64,000 nt of DNA from positions 27,398,095 to 27,462,094 of the forward strand of contig NC_135549.1 of assembly GCF_964340395.1 (NCBI RefSeq). The letters are read 5' to 3'. The translations under genes and the position numbers were made by a program. Below, one piece after another: positions 1 through 11,515 of this stretch. The notes under the pieces were generated by a model. That model did not search any database and had not been told where the DNA came from. It saw only the letters and a list, made by a program, of their open reading frames with translations. This DNA is from Glandiceps talaboti (Eukaryota; Hemichordata; Enteropneusta; Spengelidae). The stretch's first letter is position 1; each line of letters opens with the position of its first letter.

Positions 1-37
<37 letters not shown>

Positions 38-130
38 GTGAGTGAGTGAGTGAGTGAGTGAGTGAGTGAGTGACAGACAGAGAGAGACAGATTCATAGAC
101 AGACAGAAACAGAGAGGGAGAGAGACACAC

Positions 131-195
<65 letters not shown>
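1..195. repeat. GA / GAGT / ACAG microsatellites
   Basis: (GA)n 1-34, (GAGT)n 35-72, mixed CAGA, then (ACAG)n about 131-195. ORFs here are low-complexity artefacts. Confidence 0.95.
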
Positions 196-821
196 AACAG
201 AGATAGAGACACAGAGAAAATCATATTCAATTTCATCAGTATATAAACATTTAAGTTAGTATGTCTCATGGTTGGCAAAAATACTAGATTCGGTTATGTC
301 TAGTGTAAACATACCAAACCATAGGACCATACTGCGAGAGAGTCAAACTACAGTGTTCTTCTTTTCAATCCAGCGGTGTAAAATCCATACGGTAAGTGAT
401 TACTCGTGGAATGCCCCTATAACCCTAGACTCACTGTTGCGTGTGTGACAACAGGTCTTTGTGTGTTGCATCTGTTTCTTTTGACTTCTTGACTTTTCTA
501 AAACCCATTGATAAAAGTTTGACAAATATTTTCATTTGCTGTTTAGAGTTGATGAGTCCTACATAAACATTTACTCAGCAACCGTCAGTTTTGTACGAAC
601 AACTTTTCCAAGGACACAAAATTATACCCCGTCCAAACTCTACAAAACGTAATTTACAGGAAAATCGATGCCTGTACGTGTTTAGATATATAACTTAGCT
701 CATTATAGGGGTTTCATAGTGTACCTCAAGGCAGATATACCCTATATGGATCAACGGTTGACTATATACACCCATAAATCTATGCACTTAGGCGTTGTGA
801 ACATTTTTTGACCCGTACTAC

Positions 822-967
822 CTGATTCAATGGGAGACGCCTCGGTATTCCACCGTCGTTTAAGAAATAATGAGACGGAAAATCCAGAAGAATATGCTGT
901 TTCTCGCAACATGTTGTAAAAAGGTTTACCACTGTTGTTGAGTATTTGAGTCAATGGGGTGAATAGT
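822..967 (-). CDS. Candidate exon 8 of the minus-strand gene (phase mismatch)
   Basis: 146 bases after TATTGTCTACAAG and before the donor CAG/GTAGTA. The only open frame needs two bases from the previous exon, but exon 7 leaves one. It encodes 48 residues including LFTPLTQILNNSGKPFYNML and FSVSLFLKRRWNTEASPIES. A tiny exon between 968 and 1113 could restore the frame, but no convincing one was seen. Confidence 0.35.
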
Positions 968-3900
968 CTTGTAGACAATACACACACCAACTATTTATAC
1001 GTTGAATGACTGTCAATGGCTAAGGTTTCCTTGCGTGTAACATGTCAGGTTATATAAGGTACATGTATTCTCAGACCACTATCTCTGTAGTAGTTGATAC
1101 TTTAAAGTGTCACCTGGTGGGAGATTACAGGTAGCCTTTAAATTTGGGTTTGTTTTCACGCGAAAAACCATATCGTTGCAACTACAAGCTTTTGCTACAG
1201 AAATAACCATAGAGTAAAACTTCACCAACAACCGTCAAAGTCCGAACAATAACGGATTTATCGGGGGAGGGTGCACTCAATGAAAACAACATTATATGGA
1301 CCTCTAACTACAGTGGTCTGAGCTAGTATTTCTAGGCTTTTTCGGATGTTGGTCCAGTAAAGATTGGCTGTAGGTTTTCAGTAGGATGCTGGTCTAAAGT
1401 GGGTTAATGGAGATGTCACCGTCTTGGACCATTCTATCTTTAAGTTGGTCTATAATGGGTTTTTAAAGACTAAATTGATTGAAATATGGAGTTTAGGTCT
1501 CGACACCAGGGCTGTACAGCCCTAACAAACCAGCGGGCATCCCGGAGGGCTTTACCTGTCAACAAATCACATATAACAACCTCCCTTTCATGCATCTGAA
1601 TAAGAGCTACAATTTGTAAAACGTTCCTACGAAAGCATTTCATGTCTATAAGGCCTATACCCTTCATATGTTCGACTCTTTGGCACGGAACGATAATACT
1701 TTCCCAAAAACACGAAGTGGACTAATAAATGGGTAATCACAATATACAGCAAACATAGCAAGTTTACCATCATGATTAAAGAGCTATTATACGGCATCGC
1801 ACAAAACATAAATATTGAAAAAAGCACCAACAGTTACACCAGTTAACGTTTTAGTTATGTTGCACGAAACATGGACGTGTTCTTAATCATGCAAAATGTT
1901 TATGTTTCAGTTTTCGGAACATACTCCGGTTGAGTGATTAGATAGAGTAAGTTCACTGTACCAACGGTGCTAATTACCCAAGTCGTACCGTGGCACTAGT
2001 TTGTGGCATACACATCAAAGGTGCTGCAGGCATTGGAAATAAAAAAAAACATGGCGCCGTCTAACAACACATTTCGAAATTATCAGAACTTTGAGATTGA
2101 TAGGTCTGTCTAAACATAGAACTAATTCAGATGCTACAAATGTGCGGTTACTATTTGTCATGCACGAATTCGTGTCCGTAACTAGAATTCGTTTTGTTCA
2201 GCTAGACGCCCCTATAATTGGTTAATGCTATCAAAGACTCATCGTTTACTTTAGAGCATGTCAAAAAAAAATCTACCGACTATCTATATTTGAATGTCTG
2301 CCCAAGAATGATAAATTGTAGTTTGTCTCGCTTGTTTTTTCAGATCAAACAATGCTTTATGATTGTCGTTGCTATATCAACGTCAAACCATAGTTCCGCA
2401 TGACTGATACCAATAATGATGATACCAATGAAAGGCCGGTGGGTACGAGACAACAAGTGGCCATTAAAACGAGGGGGCTATTAAGATCGGACATTGTAGA
2501 ATGTATAAGGACATCGTTCTACTATTCGTATCAGAGAGTCAAAAACATACGATACGACCCATTAGAGATATCATATGTCACGGAAAGGTGAACTTAATTA
2601 GAGGTATATAAATAATTAGTTTGATATTGAACACATAAATCATCAACCTTTGTTTTGTCGCTAAAGCTGATTGGAAACTACGTTTAGTGAAATGAACACA
2701 TGGTATGTAATACAATAATTTATAAGTGATTTTTTGGTGTGTGTGTGTTTTTTTTTAAATGATAGACTCGGTGGTTGCTGTCCCCAACTTGAAGATGACG
2801 TTCCGTCCTTCCGGAATATACCTGTACATAGTACTTATAGAAAGAACTGGACGTAGTATTGAACAGACAGCTAGTTCGCTGTCACTTTCAAGACTTCTAC
2901 CAGTAACATGTACAGTGTCACGGCATGTAATGTACACGGTGTTAATCAATAAGGCGTGTTTAAATTCTTAGAAGAAAGGAAATTGACCCATTTTGAGGAA
3001 GTGAAATATTTCGATGTATGTTGAACTGAGTGGTTACCTTTAGCCATATTAATTAGGGTATGGCTGTTTACAAAGTATGATTAACTGTTAATATATAGCC
3101 AATCCACGTCATTTATCATAGTTCAGGTTATCGAAATGCAAACGCTATTAGCATAAATTATTAATGCACCCTTCTTATTACATATTAATCACTGTCGAAT
3201 TCAACAGAAGCCTAGTTCGACTTGTAACACCGTTTGGTGTTTTATTTTGCATTTTTGTTATTTTAGAGGTACTAGTATTTCCCAAATTAAAAAATCACGA
3301 TGATCCATTTCATCGACTAATTACTAATAATTCTTGGTGTTTTTGTGTTGTATTTTGCGGGTGTTTTTTTTTTTTTTTTTGGGGGGGGGGGGTTGGTCTG
3401 AAAGTGGCCGAAAATTTATGTACGGTGGCATATTATGGTATCAGGTAAAGGGGGGGGGGTGCTTGTATACAAACTACCGTGACAGTCGGGAAACTAATTA
3501 ATTGAACTTTGACATGTGACCAGCAACACAAAGCCCCCCCCCACCCCCTCCCCAATAAAAATGTAAATTACATGATAGGACTTAACCTTGAAAAAATAGA
3601 CGTGGCACAAAACAGGAAAATATATCGTAGATCAATAGTAAAGATTCCTAAAAAAAATGCACAGAAAGTGTAACATTGAACATGAACTTGAAATAAATAA
3701 TTGGCCCTTACCCTGTAGTCGAATCCCATTAGATTGCCAGAATCTAGACCAGCAAAGAAATCCAACATGTCACGATCACTTTGTCTGTGAAAGGATGACA
3801 CAAAAAAAGAATTACGCCTTTATTTGAGTACTCTAACAAGGCAGAAAATACAAGATGTATATATACAGTTGTCTGAGCGTGTCATGACTGTCAAAAGTAA

Positions 3901-6900
3901 AGGAAAAATCTCTATTTGTGCAGGTCTATTTTTTTTTGTCTGTTGAAATGTATAACCCTTCTTCAGATCTCGCCTTGTTTGAATTCTTTTCAACGTGATA
4001 AATGACACCACTGTCCGTGCATTGATCATCACGCCCCAGTTTTGAACCGTTGGTCAAGGCAGTACTATGTACATATAAACGCCACGATGTGTTTACTATT
4101 ATGATACGCCTATATTTCAATGCAATTGGATTATTAAACTTTCTATTTACTCAAACTTGAAACCATCATGTTATACGTTCCAACCTCCCTAGGACCCGGA
4201 GCCAGGACAATAGATGTCGTCATAAAATTACATTGTTTATTCGCAAAGTTCATTCACTATGTACCAAAGTACAATCGTACTAGCTACCAGAGAGTCATAA
4301 CACTGCCCATTGTAGCCATCTCCATGACAACACTTTATATACTGAAGGTAAAATAGAAAAACTTAAAAAAGGCGGTGAAGGGTTGAATCTATAGTAGTTA
4401 ATTGTAATTGCTACTTTTATGAGTATTATAAAAAAACGGAGAGCCATGAAAATGTAGATAAATACCTACCTGAGTTTGTAAGACCTGCGCAGTCGATAAG
4501 CTATCAGAACACACAGGACAGCGATACAAAATTTACTGCGTTTCTGTGGATAAGATCAAGAATACAAAGACGATCAAAGCAAATAGTAATAAATGCGTTT
4601 TATTATTATTTTTTATTAAAGTGTCGGTTTCATCCTGGCAACGTAGCGTGTTCAAATATATTTACCTTGAGCTCAACAAGTTTTGTCCATTAGCATCGGG
4701 TTGATTATTTCAACTGATATTTTTGTCTGACGATCTCGTATTCAAACATTAGACTGATGAGCGATATATAGTAAATCACGAATGCTTTATTTGCTATTTA
4801 AATGTTAACGTTCCATACTGTTATGAACAGCACTGGTCAATACAAACACGGTGTATTGACCCGTGTACACACCTGTTAAACTCTATGGACGGGGTATGCC
4901 GTTTACAGGACGATTTTATGTACTGGGGTCAAATATGTCAAAACTACTTTGCTCTAATCGAAATAAAACGTGTGGTACATTTTGACACGTAGTACGGCCT
5001 GAAGGTTTTTTCGTATTTTTTTATTAATTGTCAAGATTATAATCAACAAAATTCAGCACGACCCGTTCTTTTTATTAGGACAATTAACTTTCTAAACTAT
5101 TATTGGTTCGTATCCTGTCTTGGAAAGCACCATTTTCTTCTTTAAAAGAAACTAGCTAATATGTTAGATATGATTATGTATTATACGCTCAGCATCTAAT
5201 ACAACGTTACATTTCGCACGGATGGTTCTGTTCTCTTGTGGCTCAAAGGGTGTTATTTGGTAAATGTTTGGACGTAAGAAACCCTTGGTAGTTCTTGAAA
5301 GGTTTTATCAAAGCCGTAATAATTTCACCACTTTATTCATAAATTCACAGACGAGTGACCTCCATGCTAATATACGTTAATGACAAAATGATTGGTTGTT
5401 CAACCAATATTCGTCGTTGGACTTCTTACACCTTAATCTGATTTCAGAATCCATTCCAACTCAATACTTACCAACATTAAGGTTAATTTTCCTCTCATTG
5501 ATAATGTCAAATCAAACGTTTATTAGAGTTCCACAGTATAATAGCATGATTGTTATGTTTAAGAATCAACTTGAACTCGTACCGCATTGCTAACGATAGT
5601 GCATAGCCTACTTGTAGACTTGAGACCGACTATTCCGCTATATATCCTATGAAACTGACATTAGGAATTTTTATAAATTTTCGCTGGAACTGTAGCGAAA
5701 ATTTAAAAAAAAAGTTAAAACTGTCAGTTAGGATAACGGAATAGACGGTGTGGTGATGGTCGTACAGGTAGGCTAGTGATAGCATGAGCTAGGTGAAGGG
5801 GCGGGGATAGGAATATATAACTCACTAGACATTCATATAATCTATCTAGTAGATTGATGGCGGTACCATGTACCGGCAACTTTAACACAGATGTGTCAAT
5901 TTGAGCCACTGTTGAGAAATATTACACCCTGTGCAGAAATCATCTAAATGTCATCTCTATTGTAGTCAATACGTAGTTCTATACGTTCTGTATGTGTTCT
6001 ATTTCAGTGTGTCTCTATATCTCATTTCTACCTGTGTCTTAGTCTAGAATTCTAAACTGGTACAGTAAATTACGTTTTAAAAACTTCATTTACTTTAACA
6101 CATAGTAATGAAGTTTTTAAAACGTGTAATTTACTGTACCAGTTTAGAATTCTAGACTATCTGTGTCTCTATATAGTTCTCTATGTCACTGTGTGTATGT
6201 GAATATCTCTATGTGCCATTTCTATTTGTGTCTAAATAATTTATGTACTTCTTTATATCTTTCTATGTATCGTTCTGTTTGCGTTCTAACTGTATATTGA
6301 AGTAAGATTACGTGGAGAGTGGCACAGTTATACATTTTTCACAACTTACTCATCCACTTTAATGAAAATAGTCAATATATATTGGAACTACTTAATACAT
6401 AGCTTTACACGTGTAAACACAGTTACCGCAATATACATTGTCATACTCGCTAGTAAGTCTAGACGATTTAGTCAGGTTGGCGTATTGTTGTATTTCAGTT
6501 CAGTTACACTCAGACAGATATTCATTCTCCGAACGTCACATTCCTAGAGCTATAGGTAGGAGTGTGTGGGTGGGGTGAGGGGACAAAGTAAGGTAACGCC
6601 ATACTTGTTGTATTGGATGCATGATATGTATACCATACTACATGAATACGAAGAATTTTGCTCATACGAACAAACTATACCCATGTTTTTATCACTCGTG
6701 TATAAAATAAGAAGCGTAATCTTTAGGTTACGAACAATAGTGGGTCCATATTTACACGACTGTCGTATAATTGTATGCCCTCTGGTTAGGATTGTAGCAT
6801 GGATTCTAGGTTCAGTGCAGTAACACTGTTATAATATTCACGTATAGTCAATATTGTATATACTTGATACAAGATCATCTACCAAACTGCCTTAATACCA

Positions 6901-7905
6901 CGAACCACTATGTAAACTGTCGTCAGTATAAATATTGGCGTCTTTGACTACCATTACTGGTTTGACCGCCTCAGAGTCAATGTGAACTTAGTATACTGAG
7001 TAATTTAATAATGTTCTGGTTTTTATCATCTAAGTAGGTGCTGATTGAACTTACGTGTTTTTCCCCTATACACTAAAAAGCAAACTCGACCCGTGCCAAG
7101 CTTACAAATGAAATTAAAGCACTAGACTGATGCGTATCATATTTGTTATTGAAATGAACACCGTCAATTTATCCGCTGAAAGGTACTCTATGGTTGCTAA
7201 CGTGAACTTCATTATGACGTCAACGTTCATTTACAACGTGATTCCTAATACCATTTACTAGTTGACTTTGTCAACTGTAGATTACAAGTCTGTAAGGGCG
7301 TTTACAAACACAATTGAAACAAGGTTAAGTAACTACAATTCTCCCTTGCTTTACTTTTCTGATTACAAGCAGATCAGGGGTTCGACAACTCGCTGTGACT
7401 TAGTGGCGACACAATGCAACAGGTGCCATAGCAAGACTTACATAGCTAGAGCAACTATTCGAAATCATAAATAACCAGATCTTAGTAACCAGTCTGGAGG
7501 TGTTAATTTCTATGGGCAGGTCATTACCTTTATTTGCGGCTGATCAGTGTCTGTCTCGGCTTCTTTATCCGTTTGCTCGTTGATCATTCTCGATGGATCG
7601 TCTGAACTATTTTCGCGACTTGTCAACACGATGTGTCTCTTGAAAGCGGGTAGTAGTACAGAAGGGAACTTCATTTCATTTCGGTCGCTTCCCTTTGTGT
7701 ATCTAGAATGAAGCATAGCATCTTTATGTCTGCTGTCATTGTTGTTCATGAGAGCGAGAGTCTCCTGTATTCGCTGTCTGCGTTTGTCCTCCAGTATCTG
7801 TGGGTCCATGGTCTTCTTCTCGATGACTAGCTCCAACAGTCGTTTCCGTAGACGGGCACGTCTGAACGGCCGTAGCCGTATCTCCTTATCACCGACCTCT
7901 GTCAT
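822..7905 (-). CDS. Unidentified multi-exon gene (whole locus, eight exon candidates)
   Basis: A chain of short minus-strand open segments, each bounded by an acceptor and a donor: 7905-7528, 4543-4470, 3784-3712, 3647-3587, 2966-2822, 1626-1556, 1194-1114 and 967-822. Junction phases agree for exons 1 to 7 (0, 2, 0, 1, 2, 1). Exon 8 does not join exon 7 in phase, so a small exon is missed or exon 8 is wrong. The spliced product starts with a basic charged region, then a short hydrophobic stretch flanked by Arg/Lys, then a mixed region. The gene would continue beyond the window's left edge. I do not recognise the family. A weak, memory-based impression is that exons 2-6 resemble the N-terminal part of CNBD2-like cyclic-nucleotide-binding proteins (basic helix, then a helix leading to REVVI); this is speculative. 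Confidence 0.5.
1114..1194 (-). CDS. Exon 7 of the unidentified minus-strand gene
   Basis: 81 bases, phase 1 in and out. A good acceptor (pyrimidine-rich, TTATTTCTGTAG) and the donor CCAG/GTGACA bound it. With the base left by exon 6 it encodes AKACSCNDMVFRVKTNPNLK and then ATCNLPP. It has three cysteines. It does not look like the expected middle of a cyclic-nucleotide-binding domain, so either the family guess or this exon may be wrong. Confidence 0.4.
1556..1626 (-). CDS. Exon 6 of the unidentified minus-strand gene
   Basis: 71 bases between an acceptor ending GCTTTCGTAG and a consensus donor ACAG/GTAAAG. The first base completes the codon from exon 5 (AG+G, Arg). It encodes NVLQIVALIQMHEREVVICD then LLT and exits with one base (G). 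The HEREVVI stretch is what suggested, weakly, the first strand of a cyclic-nucleotide-binding domain. Confidence 0.45.
2822..2966 (-). CDS. Exon 5 of the unidentified minus-strand gene
   Basis: 145 bases after the acceptor TTTCCTTTCTTCTAAG and before the donor CAG/GTATAT. Enters with two bases, exits with two (AG). It encodes 47 complete residues, including VYITCRDTVHVTGRSLESDS and ELAVCSILRPVLSISTMY. The frame stays open past the donor to a TAA at 2758, so an unspliced terminal version is possible. The opposite strand is also open here, which lowers certainty. Confidence 0.4.
3364..3392. repeat. Homopolymer T then G run
   Basis: 17 T followed by 12 G. It lies in the intron between exons 4 and 5 of the minus-strand gene. 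Confidence 0.95.
3587..3647 (-). CDS. Exon 4 of the unidentified minus-strand gene
   Basis: 61 bases after a very strong acceptor (long T tract, GCATTTTTTTTAG) and before a CAAG/GTTAAG donor. Phase 0 in, one base out. It encodes ESLLLIYDIFSCFVPRLFFQ, a hydrophobic segment. The donor is weaker than average. I searched for an exon of this phase because exons 3 and 5 required one, so the support is partly conditional. Confidence 0.4.
3712..3784 (-). CDS. Exon 3 of the unidentified minus-strand gene
   Basis: 73 bases between an acceptor ending TCATCCTTTCACAG and the donor GTAAGG. The first base completes the codon left by exon 2 (AG+A, Arg). It then encodes 24 residues beginning QSDRDMLDFFAGLD and ending GFDYR, and exits in phase 0. 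Both splice sites are good, and the exact phase match with exon 2 supports it. Confidence 0.55.
4470..4543 (-). CDS. Exon 2 of the unidentified minus-strand gene
   Basis: 74 bases between an acceptor ending TTATCCACAG and the donor GTAGGT. Only one frame is open. It enters in phase 0, as left by exon 1, and leaves two bases (AG). It encodes KRSKFCIAVLCVLIAYRLRR followed by SYKL: a 12-residue hydrophobic core within strongly basic flanks. The core is too short for a confident membrane helix. Confidence 0.5.
5630..5744. mobile_element. Small foldback element (MITE-like)
   Basis: Outer arms 5630-5660 and 5722-5744 are imperfect inverted copies (CTATTCCG...ACTGACA). An inner perfect 12-bp inverted pair lies at 5674-5685 and 5694-5705 around an 8-base loop. 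It sits in a long intron of the minus-strand gene. It is non-coding and presumably a non-autonomous DNA element. Confidence 0.5.
6042..6157. mobile_element. Near-perfect foldback element with TA flanks
   Basis: Arms 6042-6089 and 6108-6157 are reverse complements of each other except for one 2-base indel, around an 18-base loop. TA lies immediately outside both ends (6040-6041 and 6158-6159), as for Tc1/mariner-type insertion, though the TA is also part of the palindrome. The near identity of the arms implies a recent origin. The element is in an intron of the minus-strand gene. Confidence 0.7.
7528..7905 (-). CDS. Exon 1 of the unidentified minus-strand gene (first coding exon)
   Basis: ATG at 7905-7903, preceded in frame by a TGA 24 bases upstream, so this is the real start in this frame. 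126 codons end exactly at AAG followed by the donor GTAATG at 7527-7522. The encoded segment is highly charged: Arg-rich at 10-23 (RLRPFRRARLRKR), then a probable amphipathic helix LLELVIEKKTMDPQILEDKRRQRIQ cut here to its two halves at 24-36 and 37-48, and an acidic Asp/Glu/Ser-rich end (98-124). It is less AT-rich than its surroundings. No domain recognised. Confidence 0.6.
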
Positions 7906-8522
7906 CTCGCAGTTAATAACAAAACCTCAAGTGTCCATAAATATTTTTGTCACCCTCTCTCCAAAGTGTTTGAAACATTGACAGTTCCAGGTTAGGTGTC
8001 CACCAGGTCAGTTAATCGTTAATATCGGGAGCTGATAGCTACATGCCATACACAGGGTGGCTTCACCATGCTTCCCCCGAACGGAGTTAGTATCATGTAT
8101 GCCTAATTGCGTGCAAACAGCTCAACTCGGTATGACGAGTTATGTCTCGCTTCCGACGGTATCCGCTTTAAACGGAATAGTAGAACTGTCATGCAATACT
8201 GTGTTTTCGGACAATAGCGCTTAGAAACAAGATAGAGCGCCGCATCGCTCACAATCGAAAAAGTGTCACATGAATGAAATTGATAGTTATGGTAATATGC
8301 ATAACAATTGAAATGAACAAACAATGGTAGCCCAACTACTATACCAGTAGTTAATTTCCTTTAGAAATCGATCCATTTCCCCGCATGGCTTCTTTTCAGG
8401 TACGGTACTTGTTGGGCATTGAAGAGTAGCTACGTAATGTTTTATATATTAACTCCTGCTCATGTTTAACAATGTTTTGGGCTCAATCGAAATAGACATC
8501 CTCAGTGACTTTGATGACGTCA
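7906..8522 (-). promoter_or_regulatory. Candidate promoter region of the minus-strand gene with a CRE
   Basis: The DNA just upstream of the exon 1 ATG (7906-8330) is richer in CpG than its surroundings. A perfect CREB/ATF palindrome TGACGTCA sits at 8515-8522. A second perfect copy is at 7215-7222, in intron 1. Promoter activity is inferred from position only; there is no clear TATA box. Confidence 0.3.
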
Positions 8523-9267
8523 TAATCAACAGAACCCATACAACGTGAAATTCAATCGTAGGCATTAGAAGAAGTGGTCCCATTAAAAACAGGAACAACA
8601 GCTTTTTTCGAATTCCAATTATATACTAGTAAACAAGATGACTTTTTTTTCTCTCGAGTCACTCATTCAGTGCCGGCCAACCAACCCTTTGTTTACTTAT
8701 TGAAAGGAAATTGGGAAAAGAAACATTTTAATGAGTGGTAAATTGGCTCTTTGTTTTTTTCCCCCATTCATGTTAACCTCCTGAATAAGCCCACACTCGC
8801 TGTGAAGTGGTCTGAATGTATAGTAAAAGAATGTTTCCAACAGCGATGGTTTCATTAACAATTTAGTAGTGATAAATAAGATGTTGTTCATTTCATTGTC
8901 GGTTATTATATATGTTTTGGAATTTGCACGTGGTTTTTACCTTCAAACATTCGAAATCCTCACATTCAAGCTGAAAAGTCCTGGCCATCCAGATCATTTG
9001 AATGATTTGATGGATTAGGTGGAATTGTTTATCATGAATCTGTCACGCGTTTTCGAGGTGGTTATAGATAAAATTACTCTGAATGTTGATATTTTATTTA
9101 AACATAATTAACGTTACATCGATTTGCGATCCTTCAAATCTATGAAAAGTTTATCTTCATGACTGCATTTCTCTTCATGAATTAATCGAATAACAAAAAT
9201 ATTAAATACAGAATGCACGCACAAAACTATCATAAATGATTCATCACACACGATAAGTTTATAATTA

Positions 9268-9403
9268 ACACTTATTGCCTGGCTGTGAGGGCGCTAGTAG
9301 ACGTCTCTAGCATGGTTGCAGCTATTCCCCAGGCTGAAAGCAGAGGAAAAGAGTTGCTAGGTTGGCGTCTACAATTGTCCGAATAAGGCCAGGCAATAAG
9401 TGT
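9268..9403. mobile_element. 136-bp element with perfect 16-bp terminal inverted repeats
   Basis: ACACTTATTGCCTGGC at 9268-9283 is matched by its exact reverse complement at 9388-9403. Sub-terminal parts are also loosely inverted (CTAGTAGACGTC against GGCGTCTAC). There is no coding capacity. This is the usual form of a MITE; the superfamily is not determined. Confidence 0.6.
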
Positions 9404-10577
9404 GTTTTATAAAACATCCCATTTCAGGTACACAGTCTTTTCATAGTCAAGAAAATCACCAGCAGGAAGCCCATGTTTAATAGTGCCCTAGGTAAAATAG
9501 TGCCCACTGTATGCTAATTTAGGCCACTATTGGTCGCTAGTCCATACCACGTGACACGACCTAAGCCAACCATTGAAGTCTGTATAAAAACGATGTGTTA
9601 TGCTAGTACATGTAATAATAGTTGGTGTTTTAATTGTGAGTGAAAGTGGAAACATTCTTAAATCGTTATTTAACAAGATATTGAGTGTTATAAATATCAA
9701 ATTGTTAAAAATATTGAATATATAAAATCTATGTAGAATAGATACCAGCCAATACATGTATGTTCAACAAATCAATCATGACCATACAGGAACAAAATGA
9801 CTCATCAAATTAATATAAACAGTGTACACTAACTGACACAAATGTGAAAAGTTTAACGTTGAAGCTAGATCTTAACGATGCAGAATGAATCCAAATTCAT
9901 TACATCATTTTCATTTGTGGATTTCGCACGAAAATGTTCAGAAACTAAAATATTTTACCTATGTACGTGGAAGGCCATTGCCACTATTTCAATGTTTTTC
10001 AAAAAAAAACCCCGAAGTATCCGAAATTTTACTTTGAAAAGAAATACTTTCCGTGCTATGTGATAACATTTTTATCGGTTTCCTTCAGTAATTTACTCCG
10101 TGGCTAAACCTCAGAATTTTGGTACCATCACTTTTTTTGCTTTGCTGTCGCCATCTTTTCTGCACTGAATTTGGTTACGGACTTAAAAACCATTTGATTC
10201 GATTTATTTATCACATTACGTGTACAGCTATAATATTATACATTTACCCACGGGTGATTTAGTACTGTTCAGGGATTACAACATGACAAGTTCATCATTA
10301 TATGATATCATCTAACAAAACAGTTTCAAAAAACGTCCCAGTTGCAGCAACTGCACCATATAGATCCGCCATTCGTTCCCTTGCTGTGAATCAACCAAAA
10401 CTACTGACCAGTTCATAAACTGAACACATGTAAAAATCCTTGAATTTTATGCTACATTCGATTCTTCAAATATCATTTGTCCTCCACTCTTCATGATACA
10501 TTCGTGGTCAATGAAATGTATACTGAATTCATCTTGAATGTTGGTATTGTTGTTAATGTAAAGTCATATTGACATCA

Positions 10578-10864
10578 TTAGATTCTCACTGCCTTGGGAA
10601 CGTCGCTCATATTGATAGAGGAAAGCGACTGTTTTGTACGTACCGATATCTACCGCATACTTCTTATATATATCCTTGTACTCGCGTTCCTGACGTCGCA
10701 ATAAAATACCACCGAATGGTTAGTTCAGTGTAGCCGATGAGGGCGCAGAGTATAAGGATATTAGAAGTTTATGCGGTAGATATTGGTTCATACAAAACAG
10801 CCGATTTCTGTTAGCGACATGATGAGCGACGTTCCCGACCGAGTCGAGGTTGTGAGAGTCTAAT
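10578..10864. mobile_element. 287-bp foldback element
   Basis: The left arm (10578-10686) and right arm (10744-10864) are diverged inverted copies; matching blocks include AACGTCGCTCAT, ATATCTACCGCATA and CTGTTTTGTA. The spacer is about 57 bases. The minus-strand ORF over this area is a by-product. Confidence 0.55.
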
Positions 10865-11070
10865 CCATCATAGAATAACGCATTATACTGTTTACCGTTA
10901 AAGAGTGCCGAAGAATGTATAGTTATCATGATGGCACAGTTCACGTTAGTACAAACTGCATGGATATAAAATATGAGCTCGTAAAGGAATGGTTTGAACA
11001 TAAAGTAAGTTAAATTGCAGTCAAACTTGAAAAAAGAGAGAGCAAGTATGGATACCATAAATTATAATAC

Positions 11071-11515
<445 letters not shown>

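Noticed and set aside
2759-2971. Plus-strand ORF opposite exon 5
   Set aside because: It is open and has a fair acceptor-like tract, but no good donor. The minus-strand reading fits the phase chain better. Not fully excluded.
6566-6823. 85-codon plus-strand ORF
   Set aside because: No ATG at the start, no splice signals that make an exon, no recognisable motif. It lies within the intron of the minus-strand gene.
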